43,039 nt of DNA from a virus. Positions 16,237 through 24,431 of the stretch are shown here, piece by piece. Below the pieces are notes generated by a model, which was not told where the DNA came from, ran no database searches, and saw only the letters and a program-made list of their open reading frames with translations. How positions within the stretch are numbered: the stretch's first letter is position 1; the number at the start of each line of letters is the position of its first letter. The stretch spans positions 1 to 43,039 of IMG/VR virus record IMGVR_UViG_3300032271_000084. One strand, written 5' to 3'. The position numbers and the translations under genes are program-made.

Positions 16237-18162
16237 TTACGCCAAATTGCCGTTTGATTTCCAATTTGCGGATGCCCCAACACCATTAGATGTGGCCCAA
16301 TACGCAACTGGACTACCAGATGCGGGCAATGTAGTTTCAAATTTTGTACCTCTGGCCCATTTTCCAGTTGTTGGGGTTGTTGTTGTGGCGGAACGAATAA
16401 TCGCACTCCCATATCCAGTTGCCAAACCAATTACATATTCACTACCGCTAAAAGTACACGCATCTATGGAAACAATTACCTGACTAGCTTGAGACACTTC
16501 AATTGTGCTTGCAGTCCCTGCAAAAGTACATGTTGAAACATCCAAAACACCACCTAAGCTAGAAACAAGGTCATTAATCGTAGCGTTATTAATATCCAAA
16601 TTGCCATAGTTGTACAGTTTTTTTCCTGTAGAAATTGCTGATCCTGATCCTGCAATTGTTAAGTTTCCATAATTTTGCACTATTGCATTGAATGTTAAAG
16701 TGTATGTTGCCAATGAAATTTGTAAATTTCCAAGCAAATTAACTACCGTAGTTATAGTATCATTTTTTTGTAGAATAATTTCTACGTCACATTGAGAAGT
16801 GGAAAGAAAACTAAACGCATCATCAATTGATACAAATTTTAATTGAGCAGGATAATTGGTATTACCAACATAAGCAGTAGCTTTTGGCTTAACTGCGCCA
16901 GATACTGCAAAATACGGAGATGCGAATTTTCTTTCCCAACTTTTAAAAGAACTGGTCGAGAGTGCTTGCCATGTTTGATAATTGTCGGTGCTAGTGCTAC
17001 TCACCCAAGATTGATCTTCTACATAAACCGAGCAATCTGGGGCATAAACTTTAGCATTAAATGTGCCTTGCATTGAAGCGTTTACAAGTCGGATATTACC
17101 CCTATTGCCACCTTGAATATTAATATATGATGTGTTTGCAATAATTGGGGAATACAAGCCACCTTGAATTAATAAAGTTAAATGTGGCTGAGAATCACCA
17201 ACGCCACCACCTACATATTGGGCAAAATATGCTAATATTGCCGTGGTGGGTACAGTTCCGTTATAACCTGATTCTGCATAGCAGTCAGTAAGAGTAACAA
17301 TACCTTGTCCAAAATTATTATAAGCAAATTTTAAAATTGCATGGTTATGAGTTGCATCAATGGCTTGATAGCCGTAAATTTCCCATGCCATTTGTTCCAT
17401 CCAAGTTCCAGCACCATTGCCAAGTAAAACCCCGTTTGCTGCAAATACTATAGAGTTGCTAACTTGGATATTGCTTGAACTAATAGCCATTGCATAACTA
17501 TTGTTTACAGAATTGGTTGCAAATCGAATGTTTTGCACATAGCTATCATCGCAAGAATAATAACTTGTATCAGCACCAGCGGTTGTTGTCATTAAGCACA
17601 ACATGGCAGTCCAAGGGTTGTATTGATCGGGCCAGTCTCCAAGAGTTGTTAAATCGCCAATCTGATTCCAAAAAAACAAATTATGAAAAATGTTTCCTGT
17701 AACATTTCCTTTTGAGCCAGGTGCTGCTGTACCATTGCCAGCACAATAGATCATGCAACTTATTTTAAATCTTCCATCAAGTGTTAAATTTCCAATATCC
17801 ACATAGCTAGAACATCTAGCATTAAATATTGCACCAGAAGAAACAAGAGTGCCAACGTAAGCAATCTGCGTGTTGTATTCAGATTCTCCAATAATCTTAA
17901 TATCATTTCTAAATGAAATGTTAAGTGTTTGACTAATGCGATATGTACCTTGAGGAAAATAAACAGTTTTTTGCTTTCCACGATAAACTACATTATTTCC
18001 ATCCATTGTAGTTTCTGTTGGATCATATTGTTTTAAAGCATAATTAATTGCAGCTTGTATGGCGACATAATCATCAGTCGAATCGTCGCCTTTGGCGCCA
18101 AAATCTTTGACGTTAACAACAGCCCCATTAATCATGGAGAAAGAAACTTTAGTTAGGGCCAT
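16237..18162 (-). CDS. tailspike with pectate-lyase-like beta-helix, 641 aa
   Basis: Residues 12-45 (GAVVNVKDFGAKGDDSTDDYVAIQAAINYAL) are the classic N-cap of right-handed beta-helix tailspikes and depolymerases. YFPQGTYRIS near residue 74 and many short N/G/V-rich turns through about 590 fit the helix body. Catalytic residues cannot be assigned by eye. AAGGAAAATC precedes the ATG. The gene looks more AT-rich than its neighbours: two sampled 60-base lines have 25-28% GC, against about 43% nearby. That suits a recently exchanged receptor-binding gene. Probable role: binding or cleaving a host surface polysaccharide. Confidence 0.82.
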   Translation of the reverse strand: MALTKVSFSMINGAVVNVKDFGAKGDDSTDDYVAIQAAINYALKQYDPTETTMDGNNVVYRGKQKTVYFPQGTYRISQTLNISFRNDIKIIGESEYNTQIAYVGTLVSSGAIFNARCSSYVDIGNLTLDGRFKISCMIYCAGNGTAAPGSKGNVTGNIFHNLFFWNQIGDLTTLGDWPDQYNPWTAMLCLMTTTAGADTSYYSCDDSYVQNIRFATNSVNNSYAMAISSSNIQVSNSIVFAANGVLLGNGAGTWMEQMAWEIYGYQAIDATHNHAILKFAYNNFGQGIVTLTDCYAESGYNGTVPTTAILAYFAQYVGGGVGDSQPHLTLLIQGGLYSPIIANTSYINIQGGNRGNIRLVNASMQGTFNAKVYAPDCSVYVEDQSWVSSTSTDNYQTWQALSTSSFKSWERKFASPYFAVSGAVKPKATAYVGNTNYPAQLKFVSIDDAFSFLSTSQCDVEIILQKNDTITTVVNLLGNLQISLATYTLTFNAIVQNYGNLTIAGSGSAISTGKKLYNYGNLDINNATINDLVSSLGGVLDVSTCTFAGTASTIEVSQASQVIVSIDACTFSGSEYVIGLATGYGSAIIRSATTTTPTTGKWARGTKFETTLPASGSPVAYWATSNGVGASANWKSNGNLA

Positions 18163-18171
18163 TGATTTTCC

Positions 18172-18774
18172 TTAAATAAAATAACTAAATGTTGCTAGCA
18201 AGTATGATGTGGCTTGCAGATTAGTTGATGACAAATAACTTTGCTCATTTGCCAAAATAGTTCCAGTTAAATTTATAAGTGTTCCCGCTCCAACCCCACC
18301 AGAAGGAAAATTGGTAAGGAATGTGACGGCATAATCTGCTTTAAACGTCATTCCACTACCTACCGTAAAAGGCAATCCAGTAATTCGCAAATTTCCAGTT
18401 CCGCCAGATTTTGAGGCAGTTGATATTTCACAAAAACAAGTAACTCTATTTCCAATGCGGACATATTTTCCTGTTTGAGTTGTGTATGTGCAAGTGGGAT
18501 CAGTAGTGGTTGCACCCCAAACAGGCGTCCAAGTCCCCTCCTCATACCAGTTTAGCAACTGACTCGTCATTCCTGCTGCGGGGGTGTTAGCGGTGAAGTT
18601 GTAACCTGTTCCAGCAGTACCTTGCACAATACCATTAGAAGTTTGTGTGCGCCCAGCAGTCAAGTTGGCAACAGACACTTGTTTAGTTGTACTGCTTTGA
18701 ACAATAGGTAGTATCTCAGTACCAGCAAGCGGTGTAGTTGATGCTGGTAATGCGGAGATTTTTGTATCAGCCAT
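18172..18774 (-). CDS. tail fibre / receptor-binding protein, 200 aa
   Basis: The N-terminus (MADTKISALPASTTPLAGTEILPIVQ) is a signature start of phage fibre and spike proteins. Residues 70-200 (LLNWYEEGTWTPVWGATTTDPTCTYTTQTGKYVRIGNRVTCFCEIS) form a beta-sandwich tip also seen at fibre ends. It is too short for a full spike, so it may be a separate subunit or branch. It lies 9 bases before the tailspike gene and forms the same fibre cluster. Confidence 0.68.
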   Translation of the reverse strand: MADTKISALPASTTPLAGTEILPIVQSSTTKQVSVANLTAGRTQTSNGIVQGTAGTGYNFTANTPAAGMTSQLLNWYEEGTWTPVWGATTTDPTCTYTTQTGKYVRIGNRVTCFCEISTASKSGGTGNLRITGLPFTVGSGMTFKADYAVTFLTNFPSGGVGAGTLINLTGTILANEQSYLSSTNLQATSYLLATFSYFI

Positions 18775-18784
18775 GATTTATTCC

Positions 18785-19156
18785 TTATGGGACAAGATTA
18801 GTAATGCTGGTAACAGTTCCGCTAGAAATAGTAACCACACCAAAACTGTAAAATTTGCCTGTAACTGTACCTGTAATTAAATAAGTTCCCGCAGGAACTA
18901 ATACAGCTTTTGGATTGCTTGCTGTCCAAGCGGCAGTAAATGCAGCAGCATCATTTGTAATTCCATCTCCTACAGCGCCAAAGTCTTTAACACTTACGGA
19001 TTCACGCAACTTAGTCTGCACCGTAGTTGCTACGGCTCCTGTGCCTGCTGGAGTGTAAGCAACAGTAGCAGACGTATCGTTGTACGTCTTAGCATTAACA
19101 TCATTAAGCCAAGGGGCTGTAATGACAGTTCCAGTTGTAAATACAGTTGAAGTCAT
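18785..19156 (-). CDS. short tailspike-like protein: adaptor plus truncated beta-helix N-cap, 123 aa
   Basis: Residues 1-25 (STVFTTGTVITAPWLNDVNAKTY) form the virion-binding WLNDVN segment. Residues 50-100 (LRESVSVKDFGAVGDGITNDAAAFTAAW, then VLVPAGTYLI) are the start of a pectate-lyase-type beta-helix. The protein ends about 25 residues later, where a complete spike would have several hundred more. It may be a decayed spike, or a docking piece for the full tailspike encoded two genes downstream. The stop lies 10 bases before the next gene, so it is not an obvious frameshift. Confidence 0.65.
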   Translation of the reverse strand: MTSTVFTTGTVITAPWLNDVNAKTYNDTSATVAYTPAGTGAVATTVQTKLRESVSVKDFGAVGDGITNDAAAFTAAWTASNPKAVLVPAGTYLITGTVTGKFYSFGVVTISSGTVTSITNLVP

Positions 19157-19167
19157 AGGTATCCTAA

Positions 19168-19350
19168 TTACAACAAGATGTTGCTGCTAGACTCTTGCAG
19201 CAAGTTGTCACCTGTTTCTAATAACAACAATGACGCAGTAAATGGGTCAGAAATAACCCCATACAAATCAGTAGCTACTCCGTACTGTGTAATAGTAGTT
19301 GGCCTAGGTTCTTCATAGGCTCCGTACTTGTTCTCAGTAGTGATAGCCAT
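19168..19350 (-). CDS. small fibre-cluster protein, 60 aa
   Basis: The 60-aa product is ...YGAYEEPRPTTITQYGVATDLYG, ending with a leucine-rich LLLLETGDNLLQESSSNILL. The ending resembles LLLE-GD repeat units seen in phage virion proteins. It is spaced 2 bases after the upstream gene and 11 before the next, so it belongs to the late operon. Function unknown. Confidence 0.5.
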   Translation of the reverse strand: MAITTENKYGAYEEPRPTTITQYGVATDLYGVISDPFTASLLLLETGDNLLQESSSNILL

Positions 19351-19352
19351 GA

Positions 19353-19712
19353 TTACACACCCATTATGATTTCAACAACACTAGTTGAGGAGATAGCAGT
19401 TACGTTAGCTCGAACATATCGCCAAGGACAGACTGTAGTAAAACCATCAGTAGCAGTAGTAGTGCCACTCAAAGTAATTGTGCCCATAGTAATCCAATTA
19501 GACTTAACACCGTTAAAAGTGTTTACCTCATTGCTTACTTGAATAAGCACAGTAGCGGACACAGAACCTGTACCAGTAACAATAGCTTGGAAAGTGCCGT
19601 AAGGACTCTCTTTCATAATGGGAGAAGATGCACCTGTTGCAGTTGCAGAGTTGACACCACTAAAAGCAAAGTAACGTGGTTGTTCGCCACTCTTAATAAA
19701 TACATCACTCAT
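19353..19712 (-). CDS. beta-rich virion-region protein, 119 aa
   Basis: The 119-aa product has alternating hydrophobic strands and many Ser/Thr residues (SATATGASSPIMKESPYGTFQAIVTG, VLIQVSNEVNTF, VCPWRYVRANVTAISSTSVVEIIMGV), giving a likely beta-sandwich. There are no catalytic motifs. It sits between two small structural-type genes in the late operon. A head-decoration or tail-associated role is an inference. Confidence 0.55.
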   Translation of the reverse strand: MSDVFIKSGEQPRYFAFSGVNSATATGASSPIMKESPYGTFQAIVTGTGSVSATVLIQVSNEVNTFNGVKSNWITMGTITLSGTTTATDGFTTVCPWRYVRANVTAISSTSVVEIIMGV

Positions 19713-19713
19713 A

Positions 19714-20091
19714 TCAAACTCCCATTTTGCTAATGTCTAGCACAATAAAAAATGAACCAGTACCTTTGAATATCATATCAATCTCGTGTCCAATTAGACC
19801 GCCAACCCAACCCAAGTCAACTTTGCTGCGTCCTTCAAGAGGAAGAACATAAGGTTGATCACGGTAATTAACTTGAACCTTTAATCCAGACTCAACCATA
19901 AACACAATTGAGTCTAGACGAATGTTACTTGGCTTGCCAGCCAACCTAGTCACATCAATAATGTCAAAGACAGAATCATCAGGGTGAACAATAGTTCCTG
20001 TTACTAGGAACACAGTATTCTTTCCACCATCACTAACAATGGAAACGTTAATACTGTCTTTGGTTTCTTGGTGAACTAGTTTGGCGTGCAT
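19714..20091 (-). CDS. conserved-looking virion-region protein, 125 aa
   Basis: The product starts MHAKLVHQETKDSINVSIVSDGG and is built of strands (TVFLVTGTIVHPDDSVFDIIDVTRL, IVFMVESGLKVQVNYRD, FFIVLDISKMGV). No motif identifies an enzyme. It is followed after one base by the 119-aa protein. Small beta proteins directly downstream of capsid genes often decorate the head, but nothing here proves it. Confidence 0.55.
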   Translation of the reverse strand: MHAKLVHQETKDSINVSIVSDGGKNTVFLVTGTIVHPDDSVFDIIDVTRLAGKPSNIRLDSIVFMVESGLKVQVNYRDQPYVLPLEGRSKVDLGWVGGLIGHEIDMIFKGTGSFFIVLDISKMGV

Positions 20092-20097
20092 AGACTA

Positions 20098-20823
20098 TTA
20101 ACGAGAAACTTCTTGAGCTGCCAATACAAAGTCAGTAGTCAATGTATCAGTTGCTGTAGGAGTAATTTGAAATACAGGGCTAAGAACAGCGTTGGTCAAA
20201 GTTGTTCCAGTAGAACCAATGGTAGCAGCAGAGACACGAGCAACTGGGCTGCTATAAGCAGTAGAACTACCAGAGTAGACAATGATGTCAGTACCGTCGT
20301 AATAAAAACCAAGCTCAACCCAAGTAGCTGCGGCAGCAGTAGCTACACCAGTTACCAAAGTAGTTGCCGTGCTGTTAACAGTAGACACCAAGTTGATAGA
20401 GGTAGAAGCAGCAGCTTTAGCAAACCACAAGCCATCAGTAGTAGCAGAACCTTTTTGCAGACCAACGTAAAAAGATACGTTACCTGCTACAGCGGATACT
20501 TGGAAACGGCTAGTAAACCAAGAACGATTGCCAGCTACAAACTGATAGAACGTTCCATTCTTGTAAGCAGAAGTAGCAGTAGTAGTTCCACCGGGAGTAA
20601 GAATAGCTTGACCACCAATACCGGGGGTAAGAGCAAAAGTAGAAGACGTACCTGTAACAGTGTAGTCAGTACCAATCAATGTGTTGAAGTCATTGGTGTA
20701 CGTAGAGCTACCAAGAGATTGTACGCTACCAGTGTGAAATGGATCAGGAAAGGGATACGAGTACAAAGTCTCGTTGGAATATGCAGTAGACAGACCGCTA
20801 TAAAGACGGGTGGGGTTTGACAT
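20098..20823 (-). CDS. virion protein with lectin-like beta domain, 241 aa
   Basis: ATG 20823 follows AAGGAAC, so the protein begins MSNPTRLYSGLSTAYSNETLYSY. Residues about 80-200 have the strand pattern of a concanavalin/laminin-G-type jelly roll (RSWFTSRFQVSAVAGNVSFYVGLQKGS, WVELGFYYDGTDIIVYSGS). The C-terminus (VLAAQEVSR) resembles that of other small capsid-region proteins. I infer a head-fibre or decoration protein from its position two genes after the major capsid protein. Confidence 0.62.
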   Translation of the reverse strand: MSNPTRLYSGLSTAYSNETLYSYPFPDPFHTGSVQSLGSSTYTNDFNTLIGTDYTVTGTSSTFALTPGIGGQAILTPGGTTTATSAYKNGTFYQFVAGNRSWFTSRFQVSAVAGNVSFYVGLQKGSATTDGLWFAKAAASTSINLVSTVNSTATTLVTGVATAAAATWVELGFYYDGTDIIVYSGSSTAYSSPVARVSAATIGSTGTTLTNAVLSPVFQITPTATDTLTTDFVLAAQEVSR

Positions 20824-20897
20824 GATAAGTTCCTTTGACGTTGTTAAAAACAACGCTCAGTTAAGAGCGTCATTGGACAAGTGCATTCTAATACAAA

Positions 20898-20966
20898 TTA
20901 ACACTTGTGTGGAGTTTTACCGGGATCAGGACGTTTGCCTTTTTCCTTTTGGCGTTCAAAGCTCAT
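20898..20966 (-). CDS. possible 22-aa peptide between capsid and decoration genes
   Basis: ATG 20966 follows AGGAAC at a normal distance, and the frame ends at TAA after 22 codons. The peptide is short, basic and ends KTPHKC. It lies in an otherwise gene-free 224-base gap downstream of the capsid terminator. I recall no family with certainty. It is reported because both the ribosome binding site and the frame are clean. Confidence 0.35.
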   Translation of the reverse strand: MSFERQKEKGKRPDPGKTPHKC

Positions 20967-20987
20967 AGTTGTTCCTAATAACATTTA

Positions 20988-21022
20988 AAAATAAACCCCC
21001 CTAGACTTTTGATCTAAGGGGG
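20988..21022 (-). terminator. intrinsic terminator just after the major capsid gene
   Basis: On the minus strand, AACCCCC plus TTAGATC can pair with a TCTA...GGGGG arm around an AAAA-containing loop (one mismatch), followed by TTTATTTTT. It lies 26 bases past the capsid stop. Partial termination here would raise capsid expression relative to downstream genes. Confidence 0.7.
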
Positions 21023-21047
21023 TTACTTGGCTTAACCTAAGTTAAGC

Positions 21048-21968
21048 TTAGGGGCCGTTAACGCCCCACACAGCACGAGGATCAGACCAGCCAAAGCTAT
21101 AACGCTCGTAGCCTTTTGCTTTGACATTCATGGTGTCAAAATCATTGTCTTGATCAAACGTAACTGCATGACGCTCATAGTACTTCATACCAGTACCACC
21201 GGGGATGGTGTTACGGATAAAGAAGGCATGAGGGCTAGTGAAGTAATGGTTCACTTTGAAACCACCGGGCAAGTAGTTGCCAGACTTAATGACGTTGATG
21301 TCATTGTTGGCATTACCTGTTTGGTAGCTAGAGTGCAGAATGCGTTGAGCATTAAACACTTCTTGACGAGCAATGTGCAGAGTGTCAGGTTGAATAGCAA
21401 CCAACAGACCACGGTCGTTTTGCAGACCCATGATTGCGATTACGGCATCTTCCAAAGCAGCTTCTGACAAGTCAACGTCAACAGTAGGCTTGTTAGCAAA
21501 CGTACCACCCGAAGTATTCGGATGAGCAGTAGAGCACAAAGCCACGCCATCACCGCCTTGATACGTGCTGTTAAAGGCACGGTTGTAGACGTTAGCAGCA
21601 ATGTTTTCTTTCGTTTGACGGAAAGACATTGCCAATGCACCAGCGCGTTTTTTAGACACTGTTTCGTACAAGTTGTCATCCAGTTCTTCCTTAGTCACAA
21701 TGTAGCCCATTGCGTAAGCAACGTGCGTATAGCGAGTAGTAAAACCTTGGACTTCAGAGTCGTAAGCAGTGCCTTGACCTTCAGACTTAATTGGCACAAG
21801 ACCAAAACCAGACAACTGAACATCTTCCTCGTAGTTCATTGTAGAAGTGTCTTTATCAAACAAGTCTACATACTCTTCGGGATGCTCGTTGTACATTTGA
21901 CCCCACCAAGCTTTAACGCCGGGCCATAGGGCCTTGGGATGCGATGCGGTAGTAATAACTCCAGCCAT
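21048..21968 (-). CDS. major capsid protein, 306 aa
   Basis: The N-terminus (ASHPKALWPGVKAWWGQMYNEHPEEYVDLF) and body (TKEELDDNLYETVSKKRAGALAMSFRQTKENIAANVYNRAF, ALCSTAHPNTSGGTFANKP, QPDTLHIARQEVF) match major head proteins of the HK97 fold in a podovirus/Mu-type subgroup. Length about 300 aa is normal for these. It is preceded by scaffold and two further head-region genes, the usual order, and followed by a terminator. No protease gene is visible, and the protein starts without an obvious pro-segment. Confidence 0.88.
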   Translation of the reverse strand: MAGVITTASHPKALWPGVKAWWGQMYNEHPEEYVDLFDKDTSTMNYEEDVQLSGFGLVPIKSEGQGTAYDSEVQGFTTRYTHVAYAMGYIVTKEELDDNLYETVSKKRAGALAMSFRQTKENIAANVYNRAFNSTYQGGDGVALCSTAHPNTSGGTFANKPTVDVDLSEAALEDAVIAIMGLQNDRGLLVAIQPDTLHIARQEVFNAQRILHSSYQTGNANNDINVIKSGNYLPGGFKVNHYFTSPHAFFIRNTIPGGTGMKYYERHAVTFDQDNDFDTMNVKAKGYERYSFGWSDPRAVWGVNGP

Positions 21969-21983
21969 GATTTATCTCCTTAA

Positions 21984-22649
21984 TTAAACAGCAAGGTAAT
22001 TAACGACGCTGCCAGAAGCAGAACCGATAGTACCAAACTCGTGGTAGTTGAATTTGCACAATACGCGAACGTAAGGGCTAGCTGCGCTAGTCACTTGGTT
22101 GTCGCCTTTTTGTACAGCACCAAGCAAACGAATTGGCAAAGTAGCCGTAACAGCAGGGCCGGTAAGAACCATGTCAGAGTACGGAGAACTGTTGCTCAAA
22201 GAAGTTTGATTAGCAGCGGAGATGGTCACAGCAGCGTTCAAAGACAACTGAGCTTGGGTAGCACCCGTAGCATCAAACTGAGCTTCAAACAACACAAATG
22301 GATCATCAATAACATACACGTAGCGAACTGAGGTACGAGTACCAGCAGCCAGATAAGCTTTTTCCAAAGCCAAAGAATTACCAACCAAGCTTACGCCCGG
22401 ATCAGCAACACGAATACCAACAATGATACCCAAAGGCAGAGCAGAGGTAGTAGTAGCACCGCCCCACTTCTGGACATAACGAACACCATTGGTATCCGAA
22501 CCAGAAGCAGACATCACGCAATCACCGATTGCATAGCTGTTGGTAGTGTCAGAAGTAGGGATAGCGTAAAGACGACCCTGCTCATTCCACTTGCCACCCA
22601 GCAAGTTACCAACAGGACTGAACCCGTTAGCTTTATTTACGTTAGCCAT
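21984..22649 (-). CDS. head-region virion protein, 221 aa
   Basis: The start (MANVNKANGFSPVGNLLGGKWNEQGRLYAI) is a signature I recall from a recurrent podovirus protein encoded directly before the major capsid protein. The rest is beta-rich (CVMSASGSDTNGVRYVQKW, LPLGIIVGIRV, VLFEAQFDATGATQAQLSLNAAVTI). Probable head decoration or stabilising protein; the role is inferred from position. The gap to the capsid gene is 15 bases. Confidence 0.65.
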   Translation of the reverse strand: MANVNKANGFSPVGNLLGGKWNEQGRLYAIPTSDTTNSYAIGDCVMSASGSDTNGVRYVQKWGGATTTSALPLGIIVGIRVADPGVSLVGNSLALEKAYLAAGTRTSVRYVYVIDDPFVLFEAQFDATGATQAQLSLNAAVTISAANQTSLSNSSPYSDMVLTGPAVTATLPIRLLGAVQKGDNQVTSAASPYVRVLCKFNYHEFGTIGSASGSVVNYLAV

Positions 22650-22669
22650 TTAAGACTCCTTATAAAACA

Positions 22670-23182
22670 TTAATTAAGTTTGATGCCATCACGAGGTGTA
22701 TAAAACGAAGAATTCTCTCCAGTAATCTTTCCCTTGCGAATAGCAGCGTCAATGCGATTGTTTTTTGCTTGAACTTCGGCTTGATCTTCCTCGTACCATT
22801 CTTGCCGAATCTTCATTAGATAACCGTACTGCTTAGAGCCTTCTGCCCTAGGATTTACAAGATACCTAATTCTTTCTCCAAGGTCGCCATTACGACTAAC
22901 GACATTCTCACTTACGCCACCAACTTCGTCGGGTGCGACAAACTCATAACCACCGTCCATAGCTTCTTTGATACGACCACCATCATCGGTAAAGACATGG
23001 AGGTGATACCCCGGAATTTGATTACGAACAGTTAACTTAGCTTCTGTGCCGTTAAATGTATTACGGCGTTTACGGGTAACACCATCAACTGCTTCAGATG
23101 GTGCTTCTTTTGTTTCTTGAGCTGCTTGATGTGCCGCCATATTGCGGTCACGTTTTTCTTCATAAGTCAAAGCGCGTGGCAT
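22670..23182 (-). CDS. head-region protein, 170 aa, function unknown
   Basis: The N-terminal 45 residues are charged and probably flexible (LTYEEKRDRNMAAHQAAQETKE, then TRKRRNTFNGTEAKL). Residues 50-110 (PGYHLHVFTDDGGRIKEAMDGGYEFVAPDEVG) form a compact alpha/beta segment. The C-terminal part is a charged helix with QYGYLMKIRQEWYEEDQAEVQAKNNRIDAAIRKG. I recall similar proteins between scaffold and capsid genes of other podoviruses. Possible assembly factor or inner head protein. Confidence 0.6.
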   Translation of the reverse strand: MPRALTYEEKRDRNMAAHQAAQETKEAPSEAVDGVTRKRRNTFNGTEAKLTVRNQIPGYHLHVFTDDGGRIKEAMDGGYEFVAPDEVGGVSENVVSRNGDLGERIRYLVNPRAEGSKQYGYLMKIRQEWYEEDQAEVQAKNNRIDAAIRKGKITGENSSFYTPRDGIKLN

Positions 23183-23209
23183 AGTATATTCCTTTTAAGT
23201 TAATTTAAA

Positions 23210-24046
23210 TTAAGACCAATCAAAATCTGCAACGTACTGTTCTCGGGTCATAAGCTTTTGCTTAACAAACCGATCACATGCAGCTTTTGCTTCCGAGGGC
23301 AAGTTGTCATACGATTGGCTATTGCCACTAGTACGACCACTACGACCTGAACCGGATTCAACACGACTGCTTGCAGTATTCTTTTTAGCCCCACCAAACT
23401 TACCGGGGAATTCTTCTTGCAACACTTCGTCTAACTTATCAAGAAAAGGTTGTCCTTGAAGACCGGGAAACTCTAGACGAAGGCTTTCACCAATACCGTT
23501 AGCAACGCTAGTCATACGACGGTCTTGACCAAACCAGCTATTGCGATCTAACCAAGATTGCAAACTAGGATCAAGACTTGCAGAAGCTTCTAGTGCTACT
23601 TCTTTGGTACTAATAACATCTTTAACAGCTTGCTTAGCCTCTTTAAGATTGTCCTTTGCTTCATCCAATGCGTCATCAAGAGCATTAACTTTCTGACCGT
23701 CACCATCACTGATGGCTTGGGCACGACTTTCTTTGATCTCCTGAATACGTTTTTCGTAATCAGAGGCTTTGCGTTCGTAAGCTTCTCGCTGAAAGGTTTT
23801 AAATTCTTCAGCAGCTTGTCGGAATTCTTTTAGTTGTTCCTTCGTTTGATTTAAGTCCTTCATTAGGTTCTCATTATTCTTACGCAGAATAGGGAGAATC
23901 TCACGACCTCGTTTTACAAACGTATCCGCATCAACCCAGTCTTGCTCATTGCCCCGGAACCGTTCTTTAGAAACCCAACCTTGCGATTCAGCCTCACGAA
24001 CTATTTCTGGTGCTGTCTCATTAGAGACACTTTGTTCTTCGCTCAT
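23210..24046 (-). CDS. capsid scaffolding protein, 278 aa
   Basis: Acidic and almost wholly helical: a long heptad region from about 50 to 145 (ILRKNNENLMKDLNQTKEQLKEFRQAAEEF...YEKRIQEIKESRAQAI...LKEAKQAVKDVI). A compact C-terminal section (SLQSWLDRNSWFGQDRRMTSVANGI...FPGLQGQPFLDKLDEVLQEEFPGKFG) is shared by podovirus scaffolds. A Ser/Gly linker comes before the end. It would guide procapsid assembly and then leave the shell. Position between portal and capsid genes supports the call. Confidence 0.82.
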   Translation of the reverse strand: MSEEQSVSNETAPEIVREAESQGWVSKERFRGNEQDWVDADTFVKRGREILPILRKNNENLMKDLNQTKEQLKEFRQAAEEFKTFQREAYERKASDYEKRIQEIKESRAQAISDGDGQKVNALDDALDEAKDNLKEAKQAVKDVISTKEVALEASASLDPSLQSWLDRNSWFGQDRRMTSVANGIGESLRLEFPGLQGQPFLDKLDEVLQEEFPGKFGGAKKNTASSRVESGSGRSGRTSGNSQSYDNLPSEAKAACDRFVKQKLMTREQYVADFDWS

Positions 24047-24072
24047 ATCTTACTCCTAAAATTAATTAACTG

Positions 24073-24420
24073 TCAACGCTTAGAAAGATATGGATCAACC
24101 AAATCTACGTCAGCATCTAGTGTGCCTGTAATGTCGTGGTCGTTAATCATGCGGTAATTCTCGCCATCTTTACCCGTGTAAAGTAGGCCAGCATACTTTG
24201 CAAAAATAACTTTATCTCCAACCTCACACCATTTTGAGTGGTCTTCAAGATAGCAATGTTCACCCATTGCAACTACAACACCTGTAGTGTTGCCCATCTG
24301 TTCTCGTTCAGCAGTTACCTCAGTAGTCAAAAGAATTCCACCTTTAGAAACTTTAGCAATCTCTCTAGGCTTAATAAGAATACGATTACCTACAGGGTTA
24401 ATTCCAGACTCATTACTCAT
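24073..24420 (-). CDS. groES: phage-encoded co-chaperonin GroES (Cpn10), 115 aa
   Basis: The Cpn10 fold signature is clear: NPVGNRILIKPREIAKVSKGGILLTTE (8-34), GVVVAMGEH (47-55), VGDKVIFAKYAG (67-78) and MINDHDITGTL. The mobile-loop tripeptide that docks into GroEL is ILL at 29-31, where E. coli GroES has IVL. At 115 aa it is longer than bacterial GroES (about 97): it has an insert near CYLEDHSKWC and a C-terminal extension DADVDLVDPYLSKR. No GroEL gene is present, so it should cap the host GroEL, as T4 gp31 does, probably to fold the capsid protein. It lies between portal-region and scaffold genes. Confidence 0.88.
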   Translation of the reverse strand: MSNESGINPVGNRILIKPREIAKVSKGGILLTTEVTAEREQMGNTTGVVVAMGEHCYLEDHSKWCEVGDKVIFAKYAGLLYTGKDGENYRMINDHDITGTLDADVDLVDPYLSKR

Positions 24421-24431
24421 TTATTTCTTCC

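Noticed and set aside
15312-20091. Diversity-generating retroelement in the fibre cluster
   Set aside because: No reverse transcriptase and no template/variable repeat pair were seen.
19714-20820. 244-codon plus-strand frame opposite the lectin-like virion protein
   Set aside because: Ser/Arg/Thr-rich antisense translation with no ribosome binding site; the minus frame has normal protein character.
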